Shown in pieces: positions 1 through 3,438 of a DNA stretch of 5,878 nucleotides (positions within the stretch are counted from its first letter, which is position 1; every line of letters begins with the position of its first letter). Both the position numbers and the translations under genes were made by a program. Below the pieces are notes generated by a model. It saw nothing but the letters and a program-made list of their open reading frames with translations. It was not told the DNA's origin and searched no databases. The stretch comes from an uncultured Bryobacterales bacterium (lineage in GTDB: Bacteria > Acidobacteriota > Terriglobia > Bryobacterales > Bryobacteraceae): contig CALMAV010000034.1 of the NCBI GenBank assembly GCA_937859895.1, positions 1 to 5,878 on the forward strand, in the 5' to 3' direction.

Positions 1-89
1 GCTGTCGATTGACAATAAAGGACTTATGCGTCAATGGCGGTGAGTCTTGGCAAAGACGGCCATTCAGTTTCAACAAGTTACGTACGGGT

Positions 90-120
90 CGCCGTTAAAG
101 TAGTAATCGTAGGAACGGCG
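90..120. repeat. 7-bp inverted repeat in the repA leader
   Basis: CGCCGTT (90-96) and AACGGCG (114-120) are perfect inverted repeats separated by 17 bases. The right arm overlaps a 10-base perfect palindrome, GGCAGCTGCC (120-129). They lie about 75-105 bases upstream of the repA start. Plasmid initiator genes are commonly controlled by operators or structured leader or antisense RNAs at this position, so a regulatory or origin role is possible, but only the symmetry is visible. Confidence 0.4.
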
Positions 121-168
121 GCAGCTGCCTTACTTGAGTCCGGAAACCCTCGATTCCTTGCTTCAAGT

Positions 169-187
169 TGCGCTCATGGTCAGCGCA
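169..187 (+). promoter_or_regulatory. Hairpin just before the repA start
   Basis: TGCGCT (169-174) and AGCGCA (182-187) can pair as a 6-bp stem with a 7-base loop. The structure ends about ten bases before the repA start region and seven bases before the GGGG purine run that may serve as its ribosome binding site. Folding in the mRNA could affect initiator translation. A tiny ATG frame (187-210, seven codons) begins at the last base of the stem and overlaps the repA start; this may be chance. Confidence 0.3.
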
Positions 188-196
188 TGAATTGGG

Positions 197-1180
197 GTGA
201 GGATGACTAATGAGAAAAGTCCGGGAGTGTTCCCGTCTGTAACCAAGCGAGGCTCAATGGAGCGCGCGGGAGCGATCTTGCGCCACACCCGTCCCGAGCT
301 GATCGTCTCGAAGCGAACCATTGAGAAGGCGAAAGGGCTTGAGCTCGTCAGAATCAAGCGCGAACAAGCAAACCAGGCGCTCTGTTTCTGTTCCAGACCT
401 TTTGTTCTCTGCGGGCTGCCGGTTCGCCGGTTGCCGGAGAATCAGCTGGTCTATCAACGGCGCAACGGACAGTTCGTGCTTCAGATTACCGGTCACCCGG
501 ACTACGGCGTGCCGTTTGGTCAGGACCGCATCGTGCCGATATTTTTAGCAACGCTAGCCGTTCAACAAAAGAGCCCCATTGTCCGGTTCCGGAGCGCTGG
601 CGAAATGCTGGAAACCTTCGGCATGCATAAAGGCGGAAAGGAGTACAGGCGATTAGTGGGAGCGTTTGAACGGATGTTCGGCGCGACCATCTTCTTCGGC
701 ACCGACCAGAACGGCACAACGGCCAAGTTAATCCAACGTTCCAGGTTCAACTTCTTACGGGAAGCTCAGATCTGGTACGACCGACGCGCGGATCAGCCGG
801 TGCTGTCCGATCAATTCGAAAACGTTATCGTTCTAAGCGACGAGTTCTATCGGGAGATTTCGGACCATCCGATCCCAACGGACCTCGAAGCTGTGCGCGT
901 CCTGTCTGCCTCACCGGCAGTTCTGGACTTGTTCATGTGGCTCTCCTATCGGTGTTTCTCGGCTAAGAGCGAGGAGAGTATCCCCCTCTCTGGAGGTTTG
1001 GGGCTGGCGGCCCAACTTGGAAATGCCGAATATGCACGGCCGCGCAAGTTCAGGGAAAAGCTGCAGGAGTGGCTTCGGGTCGTCAAAAGTATGTGGCCCG
1101 AGTGCCCGGCTAGACTCTCCGCTGATGGCCAGCGCCTAATCGTTCAACCGGCTGCGGCTTTGACTATGAGGAGCGCTTAG
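197..1180 (+). CDS. repA: Plasmid replication initiator, RepA_C family
   Basis: This 327-residue protein matches the plasmid-encoded RepA family (RepA_C type). Such initiators bind the origin through winged-helix domains and recruit host replication proteins. The family pattern is visible throughout: a conserved segment PDYGVPFGQDRIVPIFLATL (residues 101-120), a winged-helix-like stretch with FRSAGEMLETFG (131-142) followed by KGGKEYRRLVGAFERMFG (145-162), then the C-terminal block SPAVLDLFMWLSYR (239-252) and RKFREKLQEWLRVV (283-296) with WPECPARL (300-307). The length is normal and the frame is intact. The start is either GTG 197 or ATG 203; ATG 203 is better spaced from GGGG at 194-197. 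The next gene starts directly after the stop and has its ribosome binding site inside repA, so the two are probably cotranscribed and translationally coupled. A decayed relative of the C-terminal part lies at 3106-3384. The family call is firm; whether it still drives autonomous replication is inference. Confidence 0.87.
   Translation: MRMTNEKSPGVFPSVTKRGSMERAGAILRHTRPELIVSKRTIEKAKGLELVRIKREQANQALCFCSRPFVLCGLPVRRLPENQLVYQRRNGQFVLQITGHPDYGVPFGQDRIVPIFLATLAVQQKSPIVRFRSAGEMLETFGMHKGGKEYRRLVGAFERMFGATIFFGTDQNGTTAKLIQRSRFNFLREAQIWYDRRADQPVLSDQFENVIVLSDEFYREISDHPIPTDLEAVRVLSASPAVLDLFMWLSYRCFSAKSEESIPLSGGLGLAAQLGNAEYARPRKFREKLQEWLRVVKSMWPECPARLSADGQRLIVQPAAALTMRSA
1168..1173 (+). promoter_or_regulatory. 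Ribosome binding site GAGGAG for the DnaA-IV gene
   Basis: GAGGAG lies inside the last repA codons, seven bases before ATG 1181. This is a near-ideal Shine-Dalgarno match and spacing. It supports ATG 1181 as the true start of the downstream gene, rather than TTG 1197 in the other frame, which is 23 bases from this site. Confidence 0.65.
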
Positions 1181-1637
1181 ATGGCCTCTCCCTCCTTTGT
1201 ACCCGATTCCTTCGCCGGGCGACGTATATCTCTGGCAGAGATCGACAGCACTGTCTCTGCGCGTCTCGGCCCCACGCGGGGACTTGGCAACTCTCAGCCT
1301 GCTTGTTTCAACCGCCCAGGTGGCAATGTACCTTGCGGCCCGCCTCGGGCGTTGGAGCACCAAGATTATCGGTCGCTTCTATAACGGTCGGGACCACTCG
1401 ACGGTCTGCCATGGGATACAGCGAATAGAGGCTCTGAGGGAAAGTGACCCTGAACTCGACGCGTTGCTCTCCGATCTCAACCGGCGACTAGCTACGCCCG
1501 TGGAGGATCACCTTACTCAAATCCGTAAAGAGGCAGACAGGAGCCCAACAGTCGAGCTGAGCGAAGCGCTGATAGAGCGGATGGCAAACTTGATAACAGC
1601 ACGGGTCTGCTCGCTGCTCAGTACCAAAACGGAATGA
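1181..1637 (+). CDS. Stand-alone DnaA domain IV-like protein, split by an apparent +1 frameshift
   Basis: The product resembles only the C-terminal DnaA-box-binding domain of the chromosomal initiator DnaA. In the frame ending at TGA 1637 one reads VAMYLAARL, then IGRFYNGRDHSTV with the DnaA signature core GRDHSTV near 1386-1406, then IQRIEAL and DPELDALL. No AAA+ ATPase or DnaB-loading region is present. The helix expected before this, ISLAEIDSTVSARLG, lies in a different frame that opens at ATG 1181 with a strong ribosome binding site. Joining the two frames by skipping one base around CCCCACGCGGGG (1270-1281) restores a continuous family-like protein of about 151 residues. A TTG start at 1197 would give a 146-residue intact frame, but its first ~25 residues look unrelated to the family. 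The shift may be a mutation, a sequencing error or programmed. The gene abuts repA, so a replication role such as origin binding is likely. The domain call is strong; the gene structure is uncertain. Confidence 0.75.
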
Positions 1638-1675
1638 TTTCGGTAGCACAAGGTTGACCAAATACTCCACGGGAC

Positions 1676-1699
1676 TTTAGGGGCGTTTAGCTATTTAGC
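1676..1699. repeat. Three closely spaced TTTAG repeats
   Basis: TTTAG occurs at 1676-1680, 1686-1690 and 1694-1698; the last two extend to TTTAGC. Spacings are 10 and 8 bases, about one helical turn. The cluster begins 39 bases after the DnaA-IV gene. Such spacing can suit protein binding sites at plasmid origins, but the unit is very short and could be chance. Confidence 0.25.
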
Positions 1700-2146
1700 G
1701 TATACCCCGAAGCCCTGACCGAAACATATCACCCCAGGATGTCACGCAGCGCACTCGAGACTCGGACTTTGCGTATTTTCAGTATCTGTTGAGTCGTGCT
1801 CATTGCTGGAGCGGAAGCCTGACGTTCCCGAAAGCGTTACGATCCCGGTTTGGCTGCACGCTACTAGGCCTTTTACAAAGCTAAATCGGGTTGCTAAAGC
1901 ATCCCTGTATGAAGCATTCAACACAGGTCTGGACGCCCCTAAGCGCGAGCGTCAGATACAGACTTACCCACTGAACGGAGTGATCAAGAGTCCCAGCCAA
2001 TCGGAGGTCCTTCGACGAACATGGGGCAAGTGTCACCCGAATTTTGGGCTACGCTCACGCCAGCGCGCAAGTGAGCACGTGCTCGAAGAGCGCTCGCGCT
2101 CAGTAGACACGAGAGGCTAATCCCAGAACGGTTCCATAGTGTAAGA

Positions 2147-2167
2147 ACCCACTTGTATACCGTGGGT
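2147..2167. promoter_or_regulatory. Inverted repeat upstream of vapB, candidate operator
   Basis: ACCCAC (2147-2152) and GTGGGT (2162-2167) form a perfect inverted repeat with a 9-base spacer containing the palindrome GTATAC. It ends 48 bases before the vapB start. A second arm pair, GGTTC (2130-2134) and GAACC (2145-2149), overlaps it. VapB-VapC complexes typically repress their own operon by binding such palindromes near the promoter. A -10-like CATAAT sits at 2193-2198 without a good -35. The operator role is inferred from position and symmetry. Confidence 0.4.
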
Positions 2168-2215
2168 AGATTAGGCTGGTCCCAAAGAAGCGCATAATTA
2201 GTAGATCAACTTCTT

Positions 2216-2440
2216 ATGTCCTTAGAACAAGCCATATTGGAAGCTGTAAGGGCGCTGCCCGCCGACATGCAGCAGGAGATTCTCAGTCACGCGACTCGCC
2301 TGCGTATTCAAGGAACGTCCAAGAATCCTCTCCGGAACGTGAAAGGACTTTGGGCTGACCTTGGCATCTCGCTTTCCGCTGAAGAAATCGAATCGAATCA
2401 GCGGGAGATGTGGAAAGACTTTCCTCGAGAAAAGATCTAA
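2216..2440 (+). CDS. vapB: VapB-type antitoxin
   Basis: This 74-residue protein is the presumed antitoxin of the adjacent PIN toxin, which it would bind and neutralise; with the toxin it would also repress the operon. The N-terminal part (SLEQAILEAVRALPADMQQE, residues 2-21) is a predicted helical segment like that of DUF2281-type small antitoxins. The C-terminal part carries the stretch VKGLWADLGISLS followed by REMWKDFPREKI (63-74), a pattern I associate with antitoxins paired with PIN toxins, where the C-terminal tail contacts the toxin. Size and order (antitoxin first) are typical. The stop TAA 2438-2440 shares one base with the toxin's ATG, implying translational coupling. No clear Shine-Dalgarno precedes ATG 2216. 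The pairing is the strongest evidence; the exact antitoxin subfamily is uncertain. Confidence 0.75.
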   Translation: MSLEQAILEAVRALPADMQQEILSHATRLRIQGTSKNPLRNVKGLWADLGISLSAEEIESNQREMWKDFPREKI

Positions 2441-2841
2441 TGCCTTCGGTCGCGGTAGATACTCATGCGATTGTTTGGTACTTATCAGGTGACAAGCGGC
2501 TCTCTGGAAGAGCAATGGACGCTCTTGACACTGCTACGGCCGCTGGTTACGTGATTTATGTTCCGTCCATTTGCCTTGTTGAACTAACGTATCTTGTGGA
2601 GAAGGGCAGACTCCCGTCCATTGCACGGGATCGACTCATTAACGTACTCGATGATCAGCCTGCCACATGCAGATTAGCGCCCCTTGATCGGATGGTCGCC
2701 AATGCGTTGGCATCCATCAACCGTGACGATGTACCAGACCTTCCGGACCGAATTGTGTCAGCGACGGCGTTAGCGCTTCAAGTCCCCTTAGTAAGTCGTG
2801 ATGGGATGATTCGAGCTTCAGCCGTCGAAACTATCTGGTAG
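2440..2841 (+). CDS. vapC: VapC-type PIN-domain ribonuclease toxin
   Basis: This 133-residue protein is a PIN-domain toxin, a metal-dependent endoribonuclease family whose members usually cleave tRNA or rRNA and arrest growth. The N-terminus VAVDTHAIVWYL is characteristic. The acidic active-site set appears complete: Asp7, Glu48 in the CLVELTYL helix, Asp103 in PDLPDRIVSATAL, and Asp121 in VSRDGMI. Length is typical. The start is ATG 2440, one base into the antitoxin's stop codon (TAATG overlap); an in-frame GTG at 2410 lies inside vapB and would add ten residues before the domain, so it is rejected. Nothing suggests decay, so the module is probably functional and may stabilise the replicon. 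The RNA target cannot be read from the sequence. Confidence 0.9.
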   Translation: MPSVAVDTHAIVWYLSGDKRLSGRAMDALDTATAAGYVIYVPSICLVELTYLVEKGRLPSIARDRLINVLDDQPATCRLAPLDRMVANALASINRDDVPDLPDRIVSATALALQVPLVSRDGMIRASAVETIW

Positions 2842-2844
2842 GAC

Positions 2845-2869
2845 TGGTCCAAGACCCACTTACTTGGTC
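2845..2869 (+). terminator. Hairpin after vapC, possible weak terminator
   Basis: GGTCCAAG (2845-2852) and CTTGGTCC (2862-2869) pair over eight positions with one T-T mismatch and a 9-base loop, three bases after the vapC stop. The position suits a transcript end, but no T run follows, so it is not a classical intrinsic terminator. Confidence 0.3.
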
Positions 2870-2995
2870 CGCACCGATCCATCCAAACCCATCCACAGAG
2901 CTTGCCGTAGCGTTTCCCCCACTTAGCAATCCACGCTGCCCGATCTCACCGCGCTTCCTGGGTATCACGCCGATCGTAGCTCCAGTGCAGCTCCT

Positions 2996-3106
2996 GCAGG
3001 CAATCATGACCTCGCTTCGCACCGCTCCGTCTTCCCGCACCTTTTCGTAGCGGGCGTCTAAGGCCAGGTACGAAAACGGTTCTTCCAAGCTCTTTCGGAC
3101 TACCTG
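2996..3106 (-). pseudogene. Fragment of an IS256-family transposase
   Basis: On the minus strand, reading down from about 3106, the translation contains KSLEEPFSYLALDARYEK (3094-3041), then VREDGAVRSEVMIA. This is the region around the first catalytic aspartate of IS256 (Mutator-type) DDE transposases, whose usual form is PYL-x-LDARYxKVR; the aspartate codon is at 3056-3058. Similarity fades near 2996, where one would expect the IGxNxxGRR segment. A stop lies just upstream at 3107-3109, where the fragment abuts the repA relic. Only about 35 of the roughly 400 residues of such enzymes are present, so this is a dead remnant. No inverted terminal repeats were found. The remaining stretch 2842-2995 has no recognisable gene. 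Confidence 0.7.
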
Positions 3107-3384
3107 CTATGTGTTGGATGGGTCATGTGGTTGTCGTACCGCGGTACTATTGCTTCACAGCTAAAGGAGATGAAGCATACCGCTGTTCGGTGCGTCGGTT
3201 TCGCGCGCATCTTGAGACGTGGCTTCAAACCGTACGCCTACTCTGGCCAAAGTGCCCGGCGCGCCTCAACAGCCGGCGAAGTTTCCGGATTGGGCGCGGC
3301 TTGGCTGTCCTGCCGAAATCCAGAGAGGGAAAATTAAAGCTCGATATTCGCTCGATGAGAAGTCGATTAGGCTGTCAAACGTAA
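3106..3384 (+). pseudogene. Degenerate 3' fragment of a second repA gene
   Basis: Pieces of this stretch match the C-terminal part of the RepA encoded at 197-1180, in shifting frames. VLD (3111-3119) corresponds to residues 242-244, MWLSYR (3125-3142) to 247-252, and YCFTAKGDE in another frame to the CFSAKSEE region. RRFRAHLETWLQTVRLLW (3193-3246) plus PKCPARL then matches residues 283-307 with 14 of 25 identities. At least two indels, near 3120-3124 and 3140, break the frame, and about 15 codons between AKGDE and the RRFR block are missing. The frame ends at TAA 3382-3384. The divergence shows it is not a recent duplicate but the remains of a different RepA_C initiator, perhaps from another plasmid. 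It is clearly non-functional. It is followed by only 54 bases before the convergent helicase gene. Confidence 0.72.
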
Positions 3385-3407
3385 TTTCAATGAGCTCAGC
3401 CCATGAG

Positions 3408-3420
3408 ATCTCGACGAGAT
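3408..3420. repeat. 13-base palindrome between the repA relic and the helicase gene
   Basis: ATCTCG and CGAGAT flank a single A, giving a perfect 13-base symmetric site 18 bases beyond the helicase stop codon; an 8-base palindrome TGAGCTCA lies at 3391-3398. The one-base centre cannot form a transcription-terminating hairpin, so a protein binding site or chance is more likely. No terminator is visible for the helicase gene here. Confidence 0.25.
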
Positions 3421-3438
3421 GGTTGGGACCGCGCTTAT

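Larger units (their letters stand above)
1638..2215. other. Gene-poor interval between the replication genes and vapBC
   Basis: I find no convincing gene here. The longest plus-strand frame (1803-2120, 105 codons) starts with TTG, has no ribosome binding site and resembles no family I know. A minus-strand frame over 1742-1924 is equally unremarkable. The interval holds short TTTAG repeats near its left end and inverted repeats just before vapB, so it may combine non-coding replicon DNA, remnants of lost genes and the vapBC control region. Confidence 0.5.

Noticed and set aside
9..40. TTGACA at 9-14 as a -35 box for repA
   Set aside because: The hexamer is perfect, but no -10-like sequence occurs 16-18 bases downstream (positions 31-38 read poorly).
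1742..1924. A 60-codon minus-strand frame
   Set aside because: Short, low-complexity C-terminal part, no motif and no initiation signal; overlaps another unsupported frame.
1803..2120. A 105-codon plus-strand frame between the DnaA-IV gene and vapB
   Set aside because: TTG start without a ribosome binding site, no recognisable family or motif, and the opposite strand is also partly open; treated as non-coding.
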